From NCBI GenBank assembly GCA_041660385.1, contig JBAZWJ010000031.1, positions 1-64,000 on the forward strand: a stretch of DNA of 64,000 nt, given 5' to 3'. This stretch comes from DYJE01 sp041660385. Its GTDB lineage: Bacteria > Desulfobacterota > Desulfobacteria > Desulfobacterales > Desulfolunaceae. Each line of letters starts with the position of its first letter. Position 1 is the first letter of the stretch. Made by a program: the position numbers and the translations under genes. This document shows positions 56,801-64,000 of the stretch, one piece after another. Under the pieces are notes generated by a model that saw only the letters and a program-made list of their open reading frames with translations, had not been told where the DNA came from and did no database searches.

Positions 56801-59800
56801 ATTGAGAGAACGATCCGGCTGTAGAATTTCAACAAGTTTCTCGAAAGGAAGATCTTTATTGGACAAGGCGTCCAGAATCAGTTGATGAACCTGTTTGACC
56901 AAATCCTTGAAACCCGTTGTTTCGGACAGTTCAAGGCGAATCGGCAGCATGTTGATAAAAAAACCTATCAAACCTTCAATTTCAACCCTGTCGCGATTCG
57001 CGTAGGGTGTGCCCACGACCACACCATTCTGGTTTGAATATTTGCATAGAAGTGAAAAATAGGCTGAAAGCAGGACGGTGTAAACCGTTGTGTGTTCCTG
57101 TTTTGCCATATTCTGAATACTTCGAGTCAATTCAGCTGAAAGACATATCGCCTGATGCCTGCCCGTATATCGGGGCGACATGGGCCGAGGATAATCCGCT
57201 GGCAACTGGATAACAGGAAGTTCTCCTTTTAACCGTTCTTTCCAGTATTTTTTTTGTTCATTCAGATCGTTATTTATAAGCCATTTTTTCTGCCAAATGG
57301 CATAATCCGCATACTGGATTGGGAGTTTTTCCAATGGAGATGGTCGGCCTTCTTTAAAAGCGTGATAAAGAACCGATAACTCTTTCATCCATACACCCAT
57401 GGACCATCCGTCGGCGATAATATGATGCAGGATGATTGCAAAAATATGCTCTGTTTTTCCAGTTTGAAGGATGCAGACTCTAAGCAGCGGGCCGTTCTCC
57501 AAATCAAAAAGAACAGGGGCTTTTCTGGCGATCAACCGGCGGGCATATTCTTCGCCTTGCTCCCCATCTTTATCTGTGCAGACTATCTTTTCGATTTTTA
57601 TCGATTGCAGCGAAACACGCTCTATCGCCGGGCGACCATCCCTTTTTATAAATACGGTTCTCAACACATCGTGACGGGCCAGGATATGATCAAAAGCTTT
57701 CTGAAGTATTTCCTCATTCAGATCTCCTGAAAGTTTCACGGCTTGAACGATATTGTAAGCGGGGCTATGGGATTCCAGCTGATTAATGAACCATAAACGC
57801 TGCTGGGCCAGCGAAAGTTGCAAACCTTCATTTTCAGACTCAGGCACAATGGTCTCAATTTTTTTACGTTCAGCACCGGAACTCTGCTCCCTGCTCAGGT
57901 AATCGGCAAGGCCTTGAATCGTAGGGAGTTCAAATATTTTGCGAATGGACAGATCAGATCCTGACTGTTCACGGATGCGAGATATGATCTGGGCAGCGAT
58001 AAGCGAGTCACCACCCAATTCGAAAAAGCTGTCCTGAACACCTATCTGATCGATCCCCAGGACGTCCTGCCAGATGCGAACAAGCATATGTTCCATTTCA
58101 CAGGAAGGCCGGTCATAATCACTTGAAACACTTGAAGGTCGGGAATACAAGGACGACGCTTCGATATGAACCACTTCGGGTCTTTCATGGCCTTCGTTTG
58201 TCACACTGGAAGAAATCTGATAGCCCTTCTGGGCTGTGGGTTCAATCCAGAAACGCTGTCTTTGAAAAGGATAACCTGGCAAGGGAACCCGCCCGCACCC
58301 CTTCCCTTTGTTAAATGCACTCCAGTCAATATGAACACCTGTAATCCATAACTGTGAAAGTGTCTTATAAAGAAAGGCCCCATCATGACCCTGACTTTGC
58401 GGGTGCTTAACTGAAGAATAAATCATAACGGATTTTTCTTTATCAACGATGTTCTGCCTTGAAAGCGTTGTCAACGTCTGACCGGGACCGACTTCGAGAA
58501 GAACACAGGGCTCTTCGATAAGGGTCTGGATACCTTTTGAAAAACGTACGGTTTGACGAAGGTGACGCGCCCAGTATTCCGGGTTAGTGGCATCACGCTC
58601 TGTAATCCATGTTCCCGTTACATTGGAAATGAAAGGAATTTGAGGATTATTCAACGGCACTGTCTTTAAATATTCTCTCAACGGATCAATGGCACCTTCC
58701 ATCATCTGGGAATGGAAGGCGTGGGAGGTATGAAGAACCGTGCATTGTACTTTCTTGCTGTTCAATGTCTCATGAAGCCTGGCAATGTCATCTGAAGGGC
58801 CTGAGACCACACATCGGCCCGGAGAATTGATAACGGCCAGGGAAACGGGGTTGTCCACAAAAGGCAGAATGTCCTTTTCAGAAAGGGCAACAGCGAGCAT
58901 GTCACCATGCGGCTGCTGCTGCATAAGCCTGCCCCTTTCTGCAACAAGTTTTAAAGCATCTTCAAGGGTAAAAACACCGGATAAACAGGCTGCCACATAT
59001 TCACCCAGGCTGTGACCAATCATCGCATGGGGATAAATTCCCCATTCCATAAACAACCGTGCAAGGGAGTACTCCAGTGCAAACAACGCGGGCTGAGCGA
59101 TTTCCGTTTCATTCAGTCTGTTTTGAGAATATGTGCCATCATTATCTTCAGGATAAATCAATGCCGTAAGATCACAGCCGATAACCGGTGCAAGTATCTC
59201 AGAACAGGCCATCATATGCTGTTTGAAAATCGGCTCCGTTTCAAAAAGATCCCTGGCCATGTTGACATACTGTGCCCCCTGCCCCGTAAACATAAAGGCA
59301 GCCTTTCTGTTGTCGGCTAAACATGATCCAGAAATGAATTTTCCCGGATCAGTTGAAGAAAAGGCGTTTACAGCATCGGCCACGTTTTTGCACACACATG
59401 CTGATCTGTGCCGAAATGCTTTTCTTCCTATCTGAAGAGTGTAAGCCACATCACCGGCATTCTGAGCAGGGTTTTCTGAAAGGTAGCTGCACAAACGAGA
59501 GCGCCTTTGCTCAAGTGCTTGCGCCGATTGAGCTGAAAGCGTGAAAAGATACCATGGCTGACCTTGTCTATTTTTAAGCTCTTCTCTGGGAACCTCTTCA
59601 AGAATGACATGAGCATTGGTTCCCCCCACACCAAAGGAGCTGACACCGGCCCTTCTCGGCGACATGGAATCATCCCATGAACGCAAGGCTTTATTTACAT
59701 AAAAAGGGCTTCCCTCCATATTCAACTCAGGATTGACAGTTGTCACATTCAGGGTGGGGGGCAGGACGCCATGCTTGACCATGAGACTCGTTTTGATAAG

Positions 59801-62800
59801 ACCAGCCACACCAGCCGCCACATCCAGATGCCCGATGTTGGACTTTAAAGAACCAATGGCGCAAAAAGACTTTTTATCTGTTTTACTTCTGAAAGCCTGG
59901 GTGAGAGCTTTAACTTCAATCGGGTCACCCAGTGGTGTTCCTGTCCCGTGGGCCTCGACATAACCTATGGTTGCAGGATCAACGCGGGACATGTTCTGGG
60001 CCATGGCAATAACTTCAGTCTGCCCCTGGACACTGGGCGCTGTATATCCCACTTTCACATTGCCGTCATTGTTCAATGCTGCCCCTTTTATGACAGCATA
60101 AATATGATCGTGGTCTTCTATGGCATCTTCCAGGCGTTTTAAAAGAACAACACCTGCACCCTCCCCTAAAAGCGTTCCTGATGCTTTACTGTCAAAGGGT
60201 CTGCAATACCCATCATCAGAGAAAATTTCTCCTTCATGGTGGAGATAGCCTCTTAACCGGGGGGCCTGAAGAGATACTCCCCCGCCTATGGCCATATCGC
60301 ATTGATATGTCAAAAGGCTCTGATATGCAAGCTGGACTGCGACAAGTGAAGTCGAGCATGCGGTTTGAACCGAAAGACTCGGGCCTTTAAGGCCGAGCTT
60401 GTAGGAAACCCTCGTTGAAAGAAAGTCTTTATCATTACCGATGAATGTCTGAAAATTGAGAACAGACTCCATCAATTCTGGGCGTTCAAGCAGATTTTTA
60501 ATAAGGTAGTTGTTCATGCCGCATCCAGCAAAAACTCCCACTGTGCCTGTATAATGATCTGGAACATAACCCGCATCTTCAAAAGCATCCCAGGCGCATT
60601 CAAGAAATATTCTCTGCTGGGGATCAATCTTTTCAGCTTCCCGAGGTGTATACCCAAAAAAACCTGCGTCGAAACAATCTGAATTATTTAATACAGGGCT
60701 TCTTTTAACATATTTCGGATTTTTTATTAAATATTCCGGGACACCTGATTTCAGAAGTTCTTCGTCGGAAAAATCAGTGATAGACTCAATGCCGTTTACA
60801 ATATTACGCCAGAAAAGGGATATATCATCGGCTCCTGGAAATCGACCGGCCATTCCAATAATGGCCACATCTGCTGATCTGTTTCCTGGCTGTGCCCATG
60901 TATCTCTTACCATACAGGGAATTTTACTCGTAAGATCATGAGGTTCAGAAAGACCAGTGTGTTTAGCCTGAATGATATAATTCGACATCATTTGTATGGT
61001 GGGATTCTCGAACATATCGACAATCGATATCTTCATTCCATACATTTTTGACAGGCGAATCACAATGCCCGGCATAAGAATCGAACGTCCGCCAATATCA
61101 AAAAAGTTATCATTCATGCCGATATCATCAAAACATAGAACCTCAGCCCAGACAGAAGCCACATTTTTTTCAGTCTGGGAAACAGGAAAGACAACTGACT
61201 GATCTGATCGCAACTGTACGGATGCCTGTTTCTTCATTCTCTGATCCACGGCGGCCATAATGCTTTTCAGACTTGAAAACGTGTCGGCGATTTCCTGCAT
61301 GACAAGGGCGTTTGCCAAAGAAACACCCGTGTCTTTATCAGTTGTTTTTCGGACTTCCCCGTCTTCGGATGTTTTTTCTGTTGCTGAAGAAGGACTAAAA
61401 GAGGCTTCTGAGGCGATTTGAGAGGGTAAAAGAAAAAACAGCCCTTCGCCTTCCTGTTGTTTGTATTCCTCGCCAAGGGATAAAAGGAAATTTAATGCTG
61501 GCTGATTTTTATTTGTGGGCGAATAATTTAAGCGGACAGATTTCAAACCTCGATCTATGGCGTTTCTTCCAAGACGATTAAGCAATGCATGTTCAACACC
61601 CTTTCCAAGTGCACGGCAGCTCAAAAGAAAGGTATCAACACTTATCTGATCTTTTTGCTTTTCGTAAATAACCAGGCCGACCAAGCCATAATCACCAAAT
61701 TTATCCGATACTTCAGCGACCAGACAGACATGATTTTCAGACAGCTTGAGCCTTGAAATTTCAGATTCATTTCTTCTTATCGTTGTGAGATTGAACTGGT
61801 TTGTTCTCAGAGTCAACTGGGAGACTCTCTGAATCTGAGCATCTTTTATCTCAGATATTGAAACATTCAAATCAAGATTTTTCAGAAATTCATCAAATGT
61901 CGTTGAAGATTTCAGCAAGCTGCTTCTTTCTTTCTCCTTGCGGTAAAGATCAACTCTCTCACGATCTTCTTTTGTCAGTTTAAGATGGTCAAAGGCCCAG
62001 ATATGTTTCGTAAAATCTTTTATCTTTTCAGGATCAGACGGAAGCTGAAGCGTGAGGACTTCCGGGCAGTTCGCTCGAACTTCCGCACATTCCACAGGAT
62101 TGTCATCGATAAAGATAAAGCTGTCCAGCCCAATATTGATCTCCTCTGCAAGTTCCGCAATATTCTGTGATTTCGGAGACCAGTTAATCTTACTGTATGA
62201 GATATGATTTCTTCGAAGAATCATTTCGGGATTTTTATCGAGAACATCCAGCACATCTTCTTCTGAATTTTTACTACACAGGCAAATCAGCGTTCCTGCT
62301 TCATGCTGGGATACCATAAGTTCCTGAAGCATTTTTCTGGCTGGATCAACCGTGACACGTAGGGGACCATCTTCGCCGACCACGCCTTTCCAGAGGGTCT
62401 GGTCGCAATCGAGAACAATCGCTTTATAAGGTTTTCCGAGAATGGAAAAAGATTTTCTTGCAATGATGTATGAAAGAGCTGCAAAGAATTCATCGGTATA
62501 AGGGATATGACCGGCATCCAGACCAAGGGGTTCGTCGTACTGTTCAACACCCATTGGGCCCAGGATTTCACGGCTGCTGACAGGGTAGATATTCCCAATG
62601 CTGTTCAGAGAAAGAGCCAAGTCATTCTCAATTCGATTCAACAAGGGATTTTCTGCCAGAGCAGGAGAAATCGGGCAGAAACAAATCAGAACCGGAACAC
62701 TGGACTCTGCAACAAAAGCCTGAACTGCCCCTAAGAATTCATCTTTATTCTGCTCAAGAGTCTGTTTGACTTTACCATCGTCAACCACGGCATGTGATAT

Positions 62801-64000
62801 GCCGGGTATGTCCTTAATCCAGTCCTCAAGGCGGACCAGAATAACATTGACCCCCTTGATATTTTTTCTGAACATGCTGCTCGGGTCCAGGAGCTGCTGA
62901 AAAATCTGATTGTATGGAGCGAACTGCACGGATTTTTTAAAAGCAAGCTTGTCAACCCAGAAATCCAGAGGGTCTTTCAGTAAATCCGCTGTATAAGTCG
63001 CCGCAATAGCAATACATTGTTTTTCATCAAAACCCGTTTCTTCCTGTGATTGAATATCTTTTTCAATTTTTACAGGAAAATCAGAAACAAGCGTTTCAGG
63101 CTCATCAATGGCACGGACCAAATATTCACAGAACGATTCTGTAAAAACAGCAATTGTCTTTTCAGAAAATATATCGGTGTTGTATTTAAAAGCACAGGCG
63201 AATTTTTCTCCCGTGTTAATCATTTCGAGAGTCAGGTCAAATTGACCTTCCTCCTGATCGATGGGGAATGGCAGTATTTTCAAACCACCAAAATCAACAG
63301 GAGTGTCAAAGGAAGCCCCGTGGAGAAATTGCGACGCCGAACCGAGCGTTTTTTGATCAAGTAAATTGAACATGGCCTGAAAAATGGGGGACCTTGAAGG
63401 ATCCCTCGCCGGCATTAAATCTTCAACCAGAACAGGAAACGGATAATCCTGATGGTCCAGGGCAGTCAGAACAACCCGCCTTGTTTTAAAAAGATGGTCC
63501 CTGAATGTTTGAGAATCGGAAAACCTGGCTCTCATCACAACCGAATTGATAAAATTCCCGCAGATGTTTTTGAATTCATTTCGTCCACGACCTATCACCG
63601 GCGATCCAACAAGGATATCCTCGCTTCTGCTGTAGCGCATCAGAAAAAGCTGAAACAATGCAAGAAAAAAGGTGTACTTTGTAACCGATTCCTGATGACA
63701 GAACACTTCGATTTTTTTGAAAAGTTCATCACTGAAATTAAAATATAATGAACTTCCTTTATAACTTGGCGCATGGGGTCTGTTAAAGTCAGAAGGCAGG
63801 TCAAGTGCCGGAAGGCTTCCTCCAAGCTGAGAAACCCAGTACGTTTTATGTCTCTGCCCAACCTCTTTTTTGAGCATATCATTCTGCCAGTAAGTAAAAT
63901 CCTTATACTTACCGTTTATTTCGGGTAGCTGAATTTTATTTCCGCTGCTCTCCGAAGCATATAACAAACTCAAATCGTTAAGAAGCATTCCAAGAGAATA
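53807..64000 (-). CDS. Hybrid NRPS/PKS megasynthase, 5' end beyond the window
   Basis: 3397 residues visible; the frame is open at the right edge and starts inside a condensation domain (YSLGMLLNDLS just after the missing HHxxxDG). Numbering from Met at 63988, the order is: C (to ~312); FkbH-like HAD (about 340-860, LDCDQTLWKGVVGEDG at ~520); carrier 1 (GGRSIL ~967); KS (about 1035-1460, TACSTS ~1211, EAHGTGT, NIGHLD); AT (about 1560-1840, GHSLGEY ~1660, HAFH ~1757, indicating malonyl-CoA); carrier 2 (GGDSL ~1993); C (about 2055-2490, HHIIADGWS ~2195); A (about 2530-2995, YTSGSTGVPKG ~2667, FDLYGPSE, YRTGDLAKY); PCP (GGHSIL ~3047); thioesterase (about 3115-3385, GGSMGG ~3206, His ~3371). No KR, DH, ER or methyltransferase. 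FkbH domains load a glyceryl unit from 1,3-bisphosphoglycerate. It lies 87 bases upstream of the exosortase gene on the same strand. Confidence 0.95.
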   Translation of the reverse strand, partial: YSLGMLLNDLSLLYASESSGNKIQLPEINGKYKDFTYWQNDMLKKEVGQRHKTYWVSQLGGSLPALDLPSDFNRPHAPSYKGSSLYFNFSDELFKKIEVFCHQESVTKYTFFLALFQLFLMRYSRSEDILVGSPVIGRGRNEFKNICGNFINSVVMRARFSDSQTFRDHLFKTRRVVLTALDHQDYPFPVLVEDLMPARDPSRSPIFQAMFNLLDQKTLGSASQFLHGASFDTPVDFGGLKILPFPIDQEEGQFDLTLEMINTGEKFACAFKYNTDIFSEKTIAVFTESFCEYLVRAIDEPETLVSDFPVKIEKDIQSQEETGFDEKQCIAIAATYTADLLKDPLDFWVDKLAFKKSVQFAPYNQIFQQLLDPSSMFRKNIKGVNVILVRLEDWIKDIPGISHAVVDDGKVKQTLEQNKDEFLGAVQAFVAESSVPVLICFCPISPALAENPLLNRIENDLALSLNSIGNIYPVSSREILGPMGVEQYDEPLGLDAGHIPYTDEFFAALSYIIARKSFSILGKPYKAIVLDCDQTLWKGVVGEDGPLRVTVDPARKMLQELMVSQHEAGTLICLCSKNSEEDVLDVLDKNPEMILRRNHISYSKINWSPKSQNIAELAEEINIGLDSFIFIDDNPVECAEVRANCPEVLTLQLPSDPEKIKDFTKHIWAFDHLKLTKEDRERVDLYRKEKERSSLLKSSTTFDEFLKNLDLNVSISEIKDAQIQRVSQLTLRTNQFNLTTIRRNESEISRLKLSENHVCLVAEVSDKFGDYGLVGLVIYEKQKDQISVDTFLLSCRALGKGVEHALLNRLGRNAIDRGLKSVRLNYSPTNKNQPALNFLLSLGEEYKQQEGEGLFFLLPSQIASEASFSPSSATEKTSEDGEVRKTTDKDTGVSLANALVMQEIADTFSSLKSIMAAVDQRMKKQASVQLRSDQSVVFPVSQTEKNVASVWAEVLCFDDIGMNDNFFDIGGRSILMPGIVIRLSKMYGMKISIVDMFENPTIQMMSNYIIQAKHTGLSEPHDLTSKIPCMVRDTWAQPGNRSADVAIIGMAGRFPGADDISLFWRNIVNGIESITDFSDEELLKSGVPEYLIKNPKYVKRSPVLNNSDCFDAGFFGYTPREAEKIDPQQRIFLECAWDAFEDAGYVPDHYTGTVGVFAGCGMNNYLIKNLLERPELMESVLNFQTFIGNDKDFLSTRVSYKLGLKGPSLSVQTACSTSLVAVQLAYQSLLTYQCDMAIGGGVSLQAPRLRGYLHHEGEIFSDDGYCRPFDSKASGTLLGEGAGVVLLKRLEDAIEDHDHIYAVIKGAALNNDGNVKVGYTAPSVQGQTEVIAMAQNMSRVDPATIGYVEAHGTGTPLGDPIEVKALTQAFRSKTDKKSFCAIGSLKSNIGHLDVAAGVAGLIKTSLMVKHGVLPPTLNVTTVNPELNMEGSPFYVNKALRSWDDSMSPRRAGVSSFGVGGTNAHVILEEVPREELKNRQGQPWYLFTLSAQSAQALEQRRSRLCSYLSENPAQNAGDVAYTLQIGRKAFRHRSACVCKNVADAVNAFSSTDPGKFISGSCLADNRKAAFMFTGQGAQYVNMARDLFETEPIFKQHMMACSEILAPVIGCDLTALIYPEDNDGTYSQNRLNETEIAQPALFALEYSLARLFMEWGIYPHAMIGHSLGEYVAACLSGVFTLEDALKLVAERGRLMQQQPHGDMLAVALSEKDILPFVDNPVSLAVINSPGRCVVSGPSDDIARLHETLNSKKVQCTVLHTSHAFHSQMMEGAIDPLREYLKTVPLNNPQIPFISNVTGTWITERDATNPEYWARHLRQTVRFSKGIQTLIEEPCVLLEVGPGQTLTTLSRQNIVDKEKSVMIYSSVKHPQSQGHDGAFLYKTLSQLWITGVHIDWSAFNKGKGCGRVPLPGYPFQRQRFWIEPTAQKGYQISSSVTNEGHERPEVVHIEASSLYSRPSSVSSDYDRPSCEMEHMLVRIWQDVLGIDQIGVQDSFFELGGDSLIAAQIISRIREQSGSDLSIRKIFELPTIQGLADYLSREQSSGAERKKIETIVPESENEGLQLSLAQQRLWFINQLESHSPAYNIVQAVKLSGDLNEEILQKAFDHILARHDVLRTVFIKRDGRPAIERVSLQSIKIEKIVCTDKDGEQGEEYARRLIARKAPVLFDLENGPLLRVCILQTGKTEHIFAIILHHIIADGWSMGVWMKELSVLYHAFKEGRPSPLEKLPIQYADYAIWQKKWLINNDLNEQKKYWKERLKGELPVIQLPADYPRPMSPRYTGRHQAICLSAELTRSIQNMAKQEHTTVYTVLLSAYFSLLCKYSNQNGVVVGTPYANRDRVEIEGLIGFFINMLPIRLELSETTGFKDLVKQVHQLILDALSNKDLPFEKLVEILQPDRSLNHHPIFQVMFAFQNFPLPSDDSAELNFFPVVMDRGATEFELSLYMWEERDELRGVFEYSDEIFKDETIQRMVDHFQTLLQSMVENPTLPIQKIGLLTEPEKRLMLIDWNENHLDYPGDVCIHDMFDMQAEKTPDAVAIVHNHDRMSFNELKQRSNQLAIELIQMGVEPDVLVGICVERSMDMIVGMLAVLKAGGAYVPLDPGYPVERLKFMMSDSCSRVIITQKKFETLFSDSTARLITLEALGEKHSKACMESPSSGATQKNLAYIIYTSGSTGVPKGVAIEHRSAIALIAWARTVFTGDEIGGMLASTSICFDLSVFEIFLPLCSGGKIVLADNAMGLKNLPDVSEVRLINTVPSAIVELLQLKAIPANVTTINLAGEPLKQEIVDRLYNIKTVQRVFDLYGPSEDTTYSTCALRQKNEMATIGKPISNTRIFLVDPFQNPVPIGVPGELYIGGHGLARGYLNRAELTSEKFVSDFMSDDPASRLYRTGDLAKYFPDGTICYLGRMDHQVKLRGFRIELGEIEAALAEHKGIKQCVTLVREDVPDDKRLVAYIISRTGVQEKDSDLRLYLKDRLPEYMIPQHFVNLDSMPMTSNGKIDRNRLPKPVSTLITEVQQNTQITELETRILKIWLDIIGLEYIGVNDNFFEVGGHSILSVRIFSEIYNLTGINLPLAEIFKSPTVRELSKTIEASGGRIKDKKNGNKFLNRFLFASSENEKDEKSGWSHLVAIKPNGSKTPIFCMHAIGGNVLNYYPLASGLDADQPVYGLQARGLDGLSEPYSSIEEMAGHYIAEMKMIQPSGPYYLAGGSMGGFIAYEVAQQLKHEGQDIALLAMFDTFAPIYFKNNPSFSNDTIVTKMVNKFNALIFSKRHGTTFKEQFKKILESIQRKIVIQLKFCLCNFYHSIQRPIPHKLRYWYVEQKHWKPVLAYTPRRYDGDMVLFAEPQAHHGLKIDMDKGWNNYIVGNIDVIDIPAKHMEFMEEPLLVEKFYEYMQKYYK

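Overview
The window looks like a chromosomal segment of a Gram-negative, exopolysaccharide-producing bacterium. It is probably a member of the Desulfobacterota (old Deltaproteobacteria, Desulfobacterales-like). This rests on gene content and order: dnaG-rpoD, tRNA, Nif3-like protein, C4 zinc-ribbon coiled-coil protein and rnpB in a row, lipoproteins, a PEP-CTERM/exosortase system, and many palindromic intergenic repeats. No 16S gene is present, so the assignment is an inference.

Layout. (1) 1-5 kb: a secreted FN3/PKD/FG-GAP protein, a Wzz-like chain-length protein, a CpsD-like P-loop ATPase and a PilZ protein. This is probably the end of a polysaccharide operon that continues to the left. (2) 5.3-15.5 kb: housekeeping core, almost all on the minus strand: ispD, an HPr-domain protein, RNase P RNA, zinc-ribbon protein, Nif3-like protein, tRNA(CAU), rpoD, dnaG, a lipoprotein and hisB. 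(3) 15.6-26.8 kb: a plastic, AT-richer region. It holds palindromic elements, a YcaO-TPR protein, a ParE-type toxin-antitoxin pair, an internally deleted IS4-superfamily element, a MITE derived from IS1595, a decayed IS1-family element, an IS3 remnant, one PEP-CTERM protein and two tail-less paralogues in a 0.5 kb direct duplication, and two secreted proteins. (4) 26.9-64 kb: about 37 kb of genes all on the minus strand. It starts at the right edge with a giant NRPS/PKS hybrid (5' end outside the window). Exosortase, EpsI, glycosyltransferases, wecB, flippase, O-antigen ligase-type protein and a large set of decorating enzymes follow.

How region 4 may work together. WecB, six glycosyltransferases, the Wzx-type flippase and the ligase/polymerase account for building and exporting a glycan. 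MBOAT plus SGNH, a hexapeptide transferase, GNAT and FemAB-like proteins and a deacetylase account for tailoring. A PaaK/CapK-like adenylating enzyme, an ATP-grasp ligase, a glutaminase-dead asparagine-synthase homologue and two CapA proteins suggest amide- or peptide-type substituents. The NRPS/PKS line (C-FkbH-ACP-KS-AT-ACP-C-A-PCP-TE) would make a small acyl-glyceryl-malonyl-amino acid product, with alanine the best guess for the last residue. Its position at the head of an exosortase/EPS cluster is the most unusual feature here. A link between its product and the glycan or the exosortase-sorted proteins is an inference that the sequence alone does not prove.
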